A stretch of DNA of 64,000 nt from Pyrrhosoma nymphula (Eukaryota; Arthropoda; Insecta; Odonata; Coenagrionidae). Both the position numbers and the translations under genes were made by a program. This document shows positions 47,430-59,039 of the stretch, piece after piece. The notes beneath the pieces were generated by a model, which saw only the letters and a list, made by a program, of their open reading frames with translations, did no database searches and was not told the origin of the DNA. The stretch is from the NCBI GenBank assembly GCA_963573305.1, contig OY754327.1, positions 141,462,855-141,526,854 of the forward strand. Reading direction: 5' to 3'. The number at the start of each line of letters is the position of its first letter. Positions within the stretch are counted from its first letter, which is position 1.

Positions 47430-50040
47430 ATACAGGATGCGATATCCTCAAGATTGCCAAGCACAGAATTTTCAGCGTCCAGCAAGTGTTGTATCACGTG
47501 TCTTGTCACTTAATTATTCCTATTTCCCACATTGTTAAAATGTAAGCAATCCTGCTACTTATCGATGCTCAATTTTATTGCTAGTTGTTGTTTTTTAGGC
47601 TTTGGTGGATTTATTGTAGTCAATTCTTTACATAATGAAAATGAAGTTTCGATTTATTTATAAATTTTGCTCAGAGCGTATCCTTATCTTTATGATAAAA
47701 CTGGTGCTCACGTAATAATATTATGTTTATTTTAATTTTACCATACGACTATTCTAGTTTTATTTTTGAAACCTGAGATTTTATTTATCGCCTTTCTTTC
47801 GTTGCTTTAGTGGTGGGATGCCTGTGAAATAATATGTGAAAATATCTTTAACACCAAGCCGTGTCCATTCTCCATTGGTATCGATCAACTGACTTCCCCG
47901 GGATAAGCTCCCGGATCTCAAAATCATCGGTCAGGACTGTCATCCAGTTTCACTCCATCTCAATTCAAGGCAAATAACTGTTTTTCTTTTGCGAGCTAGA
48001 TGCTATTATACTTTGGTATTCTAAACTATCGTGTAATGTACCCGCACCCGCTCGCGTGATCCCGCACAATATTCAATTGTGTAATTATTTGCAGTGATTT
48101 AAGTCTTTTTATCCTCATCAGTAGATAGAAGCAGGTTATCCAACGAATGTTTTTCCACGAGTTGGTCTCAAGAACATTGAACATGCGTTTCACACTCGAT
48201 TCCTTCCTGTTGTATCAAGGACAATATTGAAGGAAGCATAACAGTCGTTCATGTCGATGCATATCTAGTAATTTCGAGCCAGTGCCTCTCACGAGACTTA
48301 TGATAATGACCTGGAGTAAACATGCCTGGGAATATAGATTTCGATTGACAGTTTGCTTGCAGCGTTGCGTTTGAATTGTTTTCGATGTGTTATGGTGAAT
48401 TTGTAGGGCCACTAGAAGCAGGAAAGTCCTAGAGGATTACCTAACTTGTTGGAGTGCTAATGGTGAATGTAATTTCTGTCAGTGAAAATTGAGTGTTGCG
48501 TCATTATTAGATGCCTTATGACAAAGAGAAACTCCAAATATCTATGTTTTTGCTGTAAATATATCCTCCGAAGTTAAGACACTGAAAGTTACCATGCTGA
48601 AAATGCTGGAGGCTATTTTATGTTATTCAAACTTCATTAAATGTTATGTCATATGGGTCATATAATAAATACTATCGTGTTTCTTCAGTTTCATTTGGTG
48701 CAATTCGCGCATATTTATTCCACTGATGACCTCTATTCAACTTAGCGGATGTGAAGGCATATTCCCATGGTGCGTATAAAACGAAGTACACCATGGGTGC
48801 TTTTATTTGGGGTTTTTTGGTATTTTCCATGGAAACTCAACGTTGTCACTTTAAGATATTTGCATTTCCTATATTCTCAGTTTATGCATACATGTAATCC
48901 GTGCTGCTTTTAGAAAATTCCGTAATATCCTACTCGCCTCACATTGGCCATCGGTCTCCCCGCAGAATTGTTTCACGCGGTCTTGGTACGAGAGGATATT
49001 ACGTCGTTCTCGGTATGACGATATTATTGCCTTTTTCCCTTTCTCGCCTTGAGTCATCTCTTTTAACCCAAGAGCGCCCTTCTTGCTGGGTCTTGTTCCG
49101 GACGTCTCAACAGCCCCTTTTTATCTTTTGTCTCAATACTTTCTCCAGCCTCTCACTTTCCTCTCTCATGATTGGTCACTTTATCCTGCTATTTTTTTGT
49201 CCAGGATTGTTTCCATGTTTTAGCATTGAAATAGAGTCAGTTTTATGAAAGCAAGGTTTAAATAAAATGAAAAAAAAAGGAATTGATATTACATTTTCTA
49301 TACAACATTTGATGAGGCTTGAAATTAGTTTTTATAACTGCCACTGAAAACTTTTGCTTTCGGAAAAATCGGTTATACGAATTAGTTGTGCAATATTAAA
49401 TTTAGGCTGCAAGTATTTTCATTGCTATTGTATTTGCTAGTTTAACCACTTTTTGGTCGTAGTTTCTAAAGAGATGAGCTTGGAAGTTCCTACTAGGTGA
49501 TCAATCATCTGTGATTCGAGATGTTTTGATGAATTAACAAGTCTACCCATGAAATTAGTGTCAATGGTCACACATGAGAGCCTTCAAAGAAAGAGTATTC
49601 ACTATTTATCAATGATGCTTTAATCACATGCCTGTCAGTGAGTTAAAAGTACTTCTTAATTAGAGATAAGAATATAACTATAGGAAACAATCTATATAAG
49701 GCTATGTAAGGCCACTCTCAGGGAACTTATATTCATCTCGCTTCGACTTTACAGGTATCTTTGGGAGACCTTAACTTTTACAAAATCGGAAAAGGGATGG
49801 TAAAAATATGTCGTGCGTAAATCATAAGAATTGAAGACTCCACGAAAATTAAAGAATCCAAGTGTCAATTTATATATAATGAATATACATTACCCTTCAG
49901 GTTACATATTTAATGCTTCATAATGCATTAAGCATACCATAAGTAGCTATGAAATCCAAATAAAAACAAATTTATCTCTGCTAACAATATGTAACTTTGC
50001 ATGATAACCTAATTTCAGTGAAGAATTCGTTACAATTGAA
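47430..50040. other. AT-rich stretch without a recognisable gene
   Basis: No coding frame is convincing. A hairpin CCCATGGTG...CACCATGGG lies at 48764-48797. 47870-47960 has a hairpin-like CCCCGGGATAAGCTCCCGG, possibly a tRNA-like relic on the minus strand. Confidence 0.45.
48764..48797. repeat. Short hairpin
   Basis: CCCATGGTG and CACCATGGG are exact reverse complements, with TA/TA extending inward. The loop between them is about 12-16 bases. Confidence 0.55.
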
Positions 50041-50047
50041 GGAAGAA

Positions 50048-50135
50048 CACAATATATATTTCCACCACAATTTATTGAGGCACGACTCCATAAGGTTTCA
50101 ACGCATTGGCGTCATCAATAGGCATGAAGTCGTAC
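50048..50135 (-). mobile_element. Single Penelope-like unit (I)
   Basis: On the minus strand: ATTGATGACGC, loop CAAT, GCGTTGAAACCTTATGG, AGTCGTGCCTCAATAAA, then TTGTGGTGGAAATAT. The order matches one arm of elements A-C, with TTGATGA for CTGATGA. No inverted partner is adjacent, so this is a solo or truncated unit. Confidence 0.5.
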
Positions 50136-50249
50136 ACTTTGTTGGAACTATACACTGAATTTTTACTTCAGTTATGAGGAATTTCTACTAAGTTTAGTCT
50201 GAAACCATTGAATAGATAAAGAATTCGCTGCTAAAACTTGAAATATTCA

Positions 50250-50900
50250 GCGTAACACTCCAGTATTTAGGGCACGATCTCGATTGCTCGCGGGATCGTA
50301 TAATGCTTGCTCGCGCACTCCTGGGAAATTCACGACTGCTATCGCTCGGGACTCCTATACATCTGGGCGTGTTATAAAACTTAATTCTTCCCCGAAGTTT
50401 CGGCCCACTACTCCGTGACCGGCGACGACTGCGGGAGGGACGGTTGTCGCGAGCCGAAGAGCAGAAGTCCCTCGGCGCGAATAAAAAGGGGGGCTCCAGA
50501 CCCGAGTTTAGCGCGGACCGCGGAGGCAACTCTCGTGAGCGACACTTCGTACGCGCTCGGTGGAGCACACATACACCTCGGGAAATAAATTCGGTCGAGG
50601 AGGTCGAGCGGGGGGGAGCAGGTGGGAGGGTTTGGGGGAGGGAGGTAGAGAGAGAGACGTCTTTATTGCTGCGTGGACGCACGCCCGGAGCGGACGTCGT
50701 CCAAGGCTTGGATCGGCGAACACTAGTCCATTCACGCAAGGTTGGCCGTGTACGCCTAGCGCGAGCTCTATATCTACACCCCGTGCTGCAGACGAGCCAG
50801 CACCACCGCCTCCTCCCCGAGGACGCGGCACAATAATAAATAGACCTCGCTGCCACCCCGCTACTCCCTTGTGCAAACATAACGTTCGGTTCCACACGGT
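50250..50900. promoter_or_regulatory. Largest CpG-rich island in the window
   Basis: About 650 bp of GC-rich, CpG-dense, non-repetitive DNA (gctcgcgggatcg, gtcgcgagccg, gaccgcggag) is set between AT-rich DNA and a purine tract. It includes a TATAAAA at about 50375 on the plus strand. It is the most promoter-like patch here, but no start codon or splice site is convincing. The 233-codon minus frame and its overlaps have Arg/Ser-rich translations expected from composition. Confidence 0.35.
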
Positions 50901-51430
50901 CGGGGATATCCGGGGAGGGATATCAGGAAGGGATACTGGGAAGGAGGAGGAGAAAAGGGTTTTAGAGGTGGAATGGTGACAGATGGACTGGAAGGTACCG
51001 CGCTAAAGGAGGAGGTTCTGCTCCGCGGAGGAAATGGGAAAGGAGGGCGTGAGAGGAAGAGGCGAGAAGTGGTGGTTGGGGGGAGGAGGGATGCAGCAGC
51101 CAGGAGATAAGCTGCGGTGGGCAGAGTTGGGTGCTATCGAGGAGGGTGGGCGGGGGGAAGTGGTGGGTGATGGGAAGAGGACCGTGTGACGGAGTGACGG
51201 GGAGTACAGTGGCAGTTGGAATAAATGGGGAGTGAAAGGAGGAGAAACGTCTGGAAGTGAGGCAGGGGGAATGGCGGGACGGGGGTTTAAAGGGAAATAG
51301 GGTGAGGAGGTCGAGTTTGGCCGCGGGGAGGAACGAAAAGAGGGAAGAGGAGAGCGAGAGATAGGTTTAAAGGGAGAAAAGAAAGCGACTAACGCAAGAA
51401 GGAGAGAGAGAGACCTGAGTGAGAGACGGG
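50900..51430 (+). repeat. Purine-rich tract
   Basis: The plus strand is G/A-rich (gggaaggaggaggagaaaagg). The complementary minus frame (51003-51527) is rejected. Confidence 0.7.
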
Positions 51431-52228
51431 TGAAAGAAAATGGTTTTCCATTCCCACGGAATAGGTTCTTTCGTAGAATATTCATGGCATTGCAAAAAAC
51501 ATGCATACGTGTCTTGCTATCTATCACATAAAATTATTAGACGCCTAAAGCGTTGGGAGAAAGAGGGCAGCAAATGATTCAGCAGCCGCACAACAGGCAT
51601 TTTCTTCTCTATCCAGTTATTTTTGTTGGTTTGATTCTCGACCCCACTCGCATGCAAACGTAACCGTTCCTAACCCACTTAAGCCATTTCAGCTGTACCA
51701 GGTACATTCGTGCGGAAAACAATTTTGTGAGAATTTACAAATTTATTGATTAGATTTATGCGTAACCCAGTACCAATTTAAGTACCAATTTCTGTCATTT
51801 ATGGTGTTTTTTTTACCGCCAGTGTAGAATTTCAGAACGCATGGAAATACACTCAAAGACAAACATTTAAAAAGATCCAACATAAGTCCCCTTATAGCTT
51901 ACTGAGTCAAGTTATTTCCAAGTCTTGGATACATAGAATAAATATACGCATATAGCGCCAGTTTGAAGAGAGATGGCACGACGTTTATGATCAGGAGGGG
52001 GAAGGGATGTATATATGTGGGCAAGTAATCAGCAAATGGAGACGGGAGAGCGTGGAAGTGGAGAAGATGATAATAAAGAGTGGGATAGGCTGAAGGGGGA
52101 AGGAGGAAGAGGAGGGAGTCGAAAAATATAAATGGGTTTATTAGGGAAAAAACTTTGACGATCGGATGCCATTCCGTTCCACAACCACATAAAAGTAATG
52201 TCCGTAATAAAATGGAGGAAAGTATATG

Positions 52229-52490
52229 TTGGCAATCGGAAATATTGTGGATTGAACGGTAGATGGCTGAAAATAATTCAGCGGGAGATGCTAGATGAAT
52301 TAAGTTGAAATCTCCGGAATGGTCAGAGACGTTCGTCGAGAGCGTCTTAAGAGAGGACGGAGTGCGAGGGCTAGATAGCAATAAAATAATACGAGAGAAG
52401 GGCAAAGGAGACAGGCCGAAATTATTAGCGGGGAAAGAGGATTGCTATGGGGTGTGGGGGAAGGAGACAGGGGGAGGGGAGTGCGAAAGG
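52229..52490 (+). repeat. Local direct duplication, copy 1
   Basis: Begins TTGGCAATCGGAAATATTG and runs through 'attgaacggtagatggctg', 'aggccgaaattattagcg' and 'ggaaagaggattg'. It aligns along its length with 52711-52985, offset about 482 bp, by eye roughly three-quarters identical. The unit is not simple sequence at its left half and becomes purine-rich at its right end. No coding role is apparent, although AGGCCGAAATTATTAGCG is notably well kept. Confidence 0.75.
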
Positions 52491-52710
52491 GAAGACTAGA
52501 GCACTTCCTAAGGTAAAGGCGAAAGTAAAATCAAGGTAAAAATATGTTGGTTGAAGAATAAAATGGAATAAATACTTCGTACTCTACTCCAAAACTGTTT
52601 CCATGTCGACAGTGCACTTTGTTTCAGTGTAAAATGAGAAGAATTTGTTTAAGTTCGTTTCTCGACATGCTGTTTCTCCATATCTCGCGTGATGCAATTG
52701 AATGTAAATG

Positions 52711-52985
52711 TTGCCAATCGGAAGTATTGAGGATTAAACGGTAGGCGACTGTGAGTAGTTAAGCGGGAAAGCCTAGATGGTAGTCGAGAATCTGCGAAAT
52801 GGCCGAGACGTACGCAACAAACGTCTAAGAGAGGAGTGAGTGCGAGGAGGTAGATAGCGATAAAATGATACGAGGGAAGGGCAGAGAGAGAGTGAGAGAG
52901 GATAGGCCGAAATTATTAGCGTGGAAAGAGGATTGTAGAAGGGGAGTGGTGGGAGGAGATAGTGGAGGGGTGAGAGAAGGGGGAG
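52711..52985 (+). repeat. Local direct duplication, copy 2
   Basis: Begins TTGCCAATCGGAAGTATTG and matches 52229-52490 in order (attaaacggtaggcgactg, aggccgaaattattagcg, ggaaagaggattg). A small insertion of 'agagagtgagagag' lies near 52886-52900. The purine-rich end continues to about 53110. Confidence 0.75.
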
Positions 52986-53339
52986 GAGGCAAGCACAGTG
53001 ACATGGGAACAGGAGGATTAGGGAGGGCGGGCGAGGTCAGAGAAGGATCAGGGAAGACCCGAGGGGAGAGAGAGAGAGATGGAGACAGAGAAAAAGCGGC
53101 CGAGAAAGAAACGCCGTTTCAAGGGGAAGATGGAGGGTCTGGGAGGAGACCGCGTGGCAGGAAACTAAGGCGGCGCATTTATTTTGCTTATTGCGAATGG
53201 ATGGCGTCCATGGTCGCACGCGCGCCACGATCCTTTTCTTCCTCCTCTCACGGTCCCCTTGCTGCTGACTCGTCCGAAGACGTCCGAAACGACCTCATTT
53301 GAGCGAAATTGAGACCATCAGGTTTCATTTCTGCATTTC

Positions 53340-53570
53340 ACGGTGGGCGGAGAGCGGAGGGAGAGGGAGGGAGGGAGGGAGAGGGGATGCAACAGAGAGG
53401 AAGTGAGTTGGTGGGAAGAGAGAGTAAGAAAAAAAAAGAAACGAGTGTGAGGTTCTAGCGAACTCTGAGGGGGGAAGAGGTCGTGATTAATGAAGCGTGA
53501 GGAGGATGGACGAGGAGGAGACGCAAGGGTGATGGCGGGAGAGGATGGGATTGCGAGGGGAGAAAGAAAG
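53340..53570 (+). repeat. Purine-rich tract
   Basis: The plus strand is G/A-rich (gggagggagggagggagagg). Minus-strand frames over it are rejected. Confidence 0.7.
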
Positions 53571-53576
53571 TGCGTG

Positions 53577-53900
53577 CGAAGGGGGTTGGTCGGCGACCAA
53601 CAACTGTAGTCATTTGCGTCGTTGAGGATGTTTTTGTTGGTTGGTAAGAGGAAGATAACTCGGGAATTAGAGGAAGGGTGGAGGGAAACACGGCGGCGGT
53701 CTGGGCCTACTCCAAATGAACGACGCAAAGGGGTCCACAGTTCAACGTCTTAGCCAACAGAGGGAGTACTACACTTGAAGTACACTCCACGTATCAGCGA
53801 AGAAGGTATAGATATTCCAATGAAAAGTACCCACTTCTTTGGGGATTCAAACTTAGGCCATCAGAATTAGTAGTACTATAGTACTCCAGCCACCGTTTTT
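53577..53900 (-). mobile_element. tRNA-derived SINE, family 1, full-length minus copy
   Basis: On the minus strand the head reads AAAAACGGTGGCTGGAGTAC, with B-box GTTTGAATCCCC. Then come AAGACGTTGAACTGTGGACC, TGTTTCCCTCCACCCTTCC, AACGACGCAAATGACTACAG and TTGTTGGTCGCCGACC. All blocks match the plus-strand copies at 21817 and 35218 in the same order. Confidence 0.7.
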
Positions 53901-54039
53901 GATTATTTCAAACAATACCTTCATGTAGTTTTGAGTAATTCCTGGGAATAGAAATGAATTTTCTAAAATTGCGTTATTACCATTTTATTAAATTGGGAGC
54001 TTATGATTGCAAGCGAATGCTTTTTTAAACAGTTTGAAA

Positions 54040-54160
54040 TGGCCTATGATTGGTGATCCAATTAGAAATCTTGACTCTACATTAGAGCTCACTGCCAGGA
54101 TGTGAACTCAGGCTTTGAGAATGTGAGGCCAGTAATCTGTAGCCGCCGCATGATCCCCCC
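54040..54160 (-). mobile_element. Second tRNA-like SINE candidate
   Basis: On the minus strand 'gcggcggctacagattactggcc' resembles an A box and 'ctgagttcacatcctgg' a B box, about 35 bases apart. It is not obviously family 1. It lies about 140 bp beyond the head of the SINE at 53577-53900. Confidence 0.4.
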
Positions 54161-54800
54161 TCGATGCATGGAGTAGAGGAGAAACGAGAGAGACGGAGAG
54201 GAAAAGAGAGACGGATTAGGGAATTTATACACGTAGGGAGAGAGTGAAAGAGTAAGAGAGTGAGAGAGTCAGGGAGTGTGAGGATGCCTTGAACCTTGTA
54301 GTCCCTCCCACTCACACCCGAAAAATCGCTCCACCAAAGAACCACGTCACGAAATCGCTCGGAGGAAATGCATTGGAACGCAATCTCTTTTCCTCGGGGA
54401 TAGAGAGGGACGTCGCTCCGCAGTGAGGCGTAGGGTAACGAATAGAGTGGGGAAAGAGACCAAGAGAGAGAGAGAGGGAGAGAGAGAGAGGGGGTATATA
54501 TATATATGTGTGTGTATGTGTGGGGAGATCTGTAAAGAGAGTCGAGAAAAGAGAGAGAGAGATGGAAGAAAGGGCGCCTTTTGCGCTCCTTTGCGGCGCC
54601 TTTATCATTTCCACTTAACCGCTTTCCTCCCTCATTCACCAACCCCCCTCCCACCACACTCCCGCTGCTCACACCCTCTCATCTCTCTCTCTCTTCAACC
54701 AACCCCCTCCAAACAACACTCACTCCACCCATGTAACTCCCCTTCCCAGAATTCCCTCCTCCCTCCCTCACTCAGCCAGCCCTCGCCTTCCGACGCGGCC
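54160..54800. repeat. Purine tract with microsatellites, then pyrimidine tract
   Basis: The plus strand is G/A-rich at 54170-54290 and 54460-54580, including imperfect (GA)n at 54463-54490 followed by (TA)n(TG)n at 54495-54522. It turns C/T-rich at 54600-54790. This is the same mirror layout as at 38.5 kb. Confidence 0.75.
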
Positions 54801-55019
54801 AAACCCGCATCCACGTGGAAAATTCCTACCTCCAGAAAAGAGATCGCAGCCGTATGCTGCGCCCTCTGTCTCCCCCCCAACCAAGTGGAGCTATTTACCG
54901 AGGATGGACGCAAAAAAAACGTCGATAGGGTGGGGGAGGCAAGAGGGGGGGAGGGTTATTCCCGCTGTTGTAGGTAGAGAGGTGGCGGGTGGAGGAGGAA
55001 GGCGTTGGTGGGCGAAACT

Positions 55020-57150
55020 TGCGAAGAAGGGGCAGTACTAGTTGGGTATTTGCTCTCTAAGACGTTTCCACTGTAGAGTGAAATTTATGTTGACGAGTAA
55101 AGAGCAAATAGTTTACCGTTAGAATTTATTTTGCGATTATTTTCTAAATTATTTCAATAAATTTCAAGTCTTGAAAATGGTGTAACACCATCGATCCTAG
55201 GCTTGAAAGAAAACCTCCCATTTTTCATTTCAATGGAGCATTTCCACAATACCATCCTCAGCACTATAACTGTGAAATAAATGTTAATTTTTCCATATTC
55301 TTTCTACCTAATGGAAATAGTCCTCCATCTGCATGTGTCAACAAAGTCATACATTTTTATTATTCTTTCACAGATTGTACCTAATTTGTCCATTAGGCTG
55401 TATATAAAGCTATATTTTTCTGTTTTGCTCAGTTCTCATTCTCGCGAAAAGCTGACATAAGAATTGATTTTTTTAGGTGATTCAAGTGTAATATGACGAA
55501 ATCAATTCATCTTGGTTTTCGAGCTAATACAAAACTACCGAAAATGTGAATGTTCAATGGAAGAATGACGCTACAGTGAGCTCCTCGTGATGGAAAATTT
55601 ATTCGTTTAGGTGGTTCTGCTGTGAAATGAAGTAAAGGTATGTTTTTATAAGAAAAAGGGAAATCTTATGCATCTTTTCTTTTTGCAAAAACATTGGAGT
55701 TGTTGAAGAATTTTTCCAGAAAATGTAATGGTGTCAAAAAGGAAGCTACTGTGTCAATGTTTTGAAATTATTAGCAACTTATTGCTGTCATTGAAATTTA
55801 AAAGCCTGAAATCAATAGAAAAGACACTGCAGTTGACACCTCGGATTAGAAAAAGTACATTAAAACCTATATTTGTCGTCTAATCTGCATTTGTAGCGTC
55901 TCATGTTTGATTTTCAGTAACTAAGAAATTTTACTGTAGAAGGCAGTTAATAAATGTCAGGGCTGGATCTGAAAAAGAATCGATGTGCCCTCTTTAATAA
56001 TATGTAGATATTAGTCGACCAATCAGTACCTTTTCTGGCGTATAGTTTTCAATGTGCTGAGCAGATTTATAGTTTAAGAATAGTAGTATTTTCAACTTAG
56101 TGAATGAGAAGGTGGATTTTATTGTTTGTTTTGACTCACGCAGTCATGAGCGAACCTCCATAACGTGTGGGGCGAAACGAGAGGGAAGAATGAATATGCG
56201 TCGGAGTGGAATGAAGTGAGTGGGCTTTGCCGAGAGAAAAATGTACGCCGAGTCCGTTTGTTGACAGGGCGTAATGGTAAGGGGGAAGGAAAATGGGGTA
56301 AGTACTGCTCAGCGGAATGAGGAAGGACTCTGTGCTTTGGAGGTGCGTCCATCCGGTTGAAGGATGTTCTCTCACGACTGCGTTGGTCAAAACAACTGAG
56401 AAATCCCACATTCTCGTTCGTGTCTTTTAAAAATATTCCGCTTTCGCTGATGGCGTATCTTAGCTATAGGTAAGCAAAGGTAAATCGCTAATTATACAGA
56501 TTATCCAACGAAATACTTTTTTTAGACCAACTTACGGCGGTTCGCTGCTTTCGTATGGTGTTATCTTAGTTATTCCATAGTTTATAAAAATAAGAATAAT
56601 TTTAATCGGTAGAATTAAATTTGAAAAATATGCGTAGCAATGCTATTTATTTGTAGCAAAAACTTTTCATTTATTGCATAAATATTTTTGAGGTAATAAT
56701 ATATTACGAAATAAATAGTTACTCAGGGGAATGTGAACACTCAAAAAATACTAAGCCTAATGGTTAATACTTCTTCTAGTACAAGTCACCGACTACAGCG
56801 CCTTGTATATAGAACCAATGCGGTATGATTACAGAAACAGCAGATATTTACAAATATCTTGAATGCAAAGATGGATTAGTACCTTAATTTTATTACTATT
56901 TAAATTATTGGACATAATAACTTCTTATGTGAGTTTTTCTCAGAAGCGTCTTTTGTGCATGGTGAAAAAATATCACTTTCACTCATATTTCTACCTATCT
57001 AGCCATAAAGCCCAAGCACCTAATTTCAAGTTTAGTTTGCGAAAAAATAATGTGGAATGGTAATCTATTTTTTGCGTAATCAGGTGGAAGACTGGCTATT
57101 CTTTAAGCAGCAGGATTATGAAAAATTATGAAATTAATGTCATTTTTATG
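55020..57150. other. AT-rich stretch without a recognisable gene
   Basis: Short overlapping frames (for example 56119-56411 -) have no family resemblance. I see nothing else. Confidence 0.5.
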
Positions 57151-57516
57151 ATAGTTCTAACTTAATAAATGTGTGGGCGCGGATTGAGGGAGGGGGGATT
57201 GGCGTGGTATGTGGGGGGGGGAGGGTGGGCGTTGGCGAGAAAAATGAAACGTGCGTGTGGAAGCGTTGAGGGGAAGGTGGCGGAAATGTAGTCGGGTGCT
57301 GTGTTGAGAGAGAGATGGTTGACGGTGTTGTGTATGTGTGTGCGTGTATGAGGAGGTGTGGGTCCTTCCTTGTTAATGAGTGTTAACGCCATGTGCGGCT
57401 CATGATGAGCATTCGCTCCCCGTTGAATGAAGGGGGAGAAATGTGTTTTTCGCGGCGAGGCAATGACGCGTTGTCCTCATGCACAATGTTCTCCGTCAAC
57501 GATGTAAGGAGGGAAT

Positions 57517-57717
57517 TGGTTTGATGTGGTGGTTAGAGCACTGGTTTCCCTTCCCAGGGGGCCTGCGTTCGAATCTCGGCGCGGTTTAGTTTTGGTGTCA
57601 CGTCCGTTCGTATCCAGCCAACTCGTAAACGACATTACGTTGTCACATTCGTATACGGACAGTACGTAACCGCGACGAGTCATGTGCAGACATTTCGGTT
57701 CTTCTTTATTAAATTAA
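57517..57717 (+). mobile_element. tRNA-derived SINE, family 2
   Basis: The head has a clean A box (GTGGTTAGAGCACTGG) and B box (GCGTTCGAATCTCGG) at tRNA-like spacing. The body is about 120 bp (acgtccgttcgtatccagcc ... acggacagtacgtaaccgcg) and ends in TTCTTTATTAAATTAA. The head is too altered at its 3' side to be a working tRNA gene. It is directly followed by the solo Penelope-like unit at 57722-57800. Confidence 0.65.
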
Positions 57718-57721
57718 CTTA

Positions 57722-57800
57722 CTTATAGGTAAATTTCCATTCTAGTTTCAATTCAACTACTCCCAGGTTTCAACATATAGCAACATTCTCAAGGTAACAA
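57722..57800 (-). mobile_element. Single Penelope-like unit (J)
   Basis: On the minus strand: CCTTGAGAATGTTGC, loop, ATGTTGAAACCTGGGAGTAG, then GAAACTAGAATGGAAATTT. The CTTGAGAATG ... GAAACC order matches elements E, F and G. The GGTC triplet is changed to GGAG. No inverted partner is visible. Confidence 0.45.
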
Positions 57801-57950
57801 TTCTCGTGGGTGACTGCGTATATATGTATAAATAAGTTTATAGGAAGGGGAGGGGTAGTGGGGAAATAAGAGGGGGGGAAGGATGGTTTACGGAGAAGTG
57901 GTGATTGCTTGAGGAAGGTTTAAGAGATCCACCATGAGGTCAGGTCAAGT

Positions 57951-58066
57951 TAAATAAAAAATTAATGCAAATAGTCAATAGAGAGTCCAGGGTGGCCATC
58001 GACTGGGAGAGTTCAAATCTCGTGAACACGTGCGTGTTGTCCGAGGTTCAAAGCCCACTTGGAGTG
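57951..58066 (+). mobile_element. Repeat family 3, single copy
   Basis: Reads GCAAATAGTCAATAGAGAGT, GGTGGCCATCGACTGGGAG, AGTTCAAATCTCGTGAACAC, GTGCGTGTTGTCCGAGG, TTCAAAGCCCACTTGG. GTGGCCATCGACTGGGAG and GAGGTTCAAAGCCC could be A and B boxes, suggesting a tRNA-derived origin. Its first 75 bp match the left arm of the palindrome at 37055-37275. Confidence 0.5.
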
Positions 58067-58069
58067 GGA

Positions 58070-59030
58070 AGAAGGCGACGAGTCTCGTGCTGAACATGAG
58101 CGGTCGATCTGTTTTCGCGAGAGTCGATTACTCTAGACGGATGCTGTCGTCCATTTGTCAAGAGTGCCTTTCTTCCCGTTTCACCCTCTCTATCCCTTCG
58201 CCTCCGCGTTTGTCTATCTATCTCTCCGCGCAAAGGCGGTGGAAATGTAAGGGGGTGGAGGAGGAGGGTGGGGGATGGAAAGGAGAATGGGCAGAGGGTG
58301 AAGGCGGCAAGCGACGGACATCTCTTCGCGCGCGACTTGTTAAGACAATCGACGGATCTTCCTCCTCGCTTCCTCTTTTAATAACAGGACGGCGACGCGA
58401 CGCACAGTGGGGTCCCAAATCACAGAATCCCAAAAAGGTGGCCAAAATATGAAAAAATAGCACGATTGCTTTGAAAATTTCTATACCAACGTTTATGATG
58501 TTAAGTACAACAATGCTATTGTTAAATTGTTAAAAAATATTTTTTTTCATTTTTTTTTTGCAAAATATTTTTAAAAATATTTTTTAATATATGTAGTTAC
58601 AAACATGAAAATTCACATGCCAGTGTTATGGACGTTGTTTTAACAAAATTTAAGTTAATTTTGCAAAATAATATTTATTTCACATTTTAAAGCAATAAAA
58701 TAGTTGTTTTATTATTAAATTAGCAATAAATAGAAAAGCTCTGTTTTTGGAATTCTCTGAGAAAAATTTTCACTTTGTGCATATGAATGTGCGAAAATAC
58801 ATGCATAGACAATATTAATTGAATTATTCACAAATAAATAAAATATACATAAAAAATACAAAATGTGTAAATATTATAAGCACGAAATCACACACAGGCA
58901 CTCATTCACCGCACTCATTCCATATCTCAAATCGACGAATCTTCCCCTGATCCAGCAAATTAATCAGAATCACTGCTTTGTGAATCAGTGCTCTTGATCG
59001 TCGGACTCTCCAGCGAGTCAATGGCTTCGC
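58070..59030. other. CpG patch then AT-rich DNA, no gene seen
   Basis: 58080-58420 is GC-richer, with low-complexity frames. 58440-58900 is very AT-rich. CACAGTGGGGTCCCAAATC at 58404 resembles the terminal bases of some DNA transposons, but no matching opposite end was found beyond the protein relic at 59040-59519. Confidence 0.35.
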
Positions 59031-59039
59031 TATGCTATA

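Noticed and set aside
46906..47509. Frames of 131-184 codons on the minus strand
   Set aside because: Ser/Pro/Phe/Leu-rich complement of a purine tract.
50194..50895. 233-codon minus-strand frame over the CpG island
   Set aside because: Arg/Ser-rich translation typical of GC-rich DNA, with long open frames on the other strand too. No family motif.
57530..57580. Functional tRNA gene
   Set aside because: A and B boxes are good, but the 3' acceptor arm cannot be formed and a SINE body follows.
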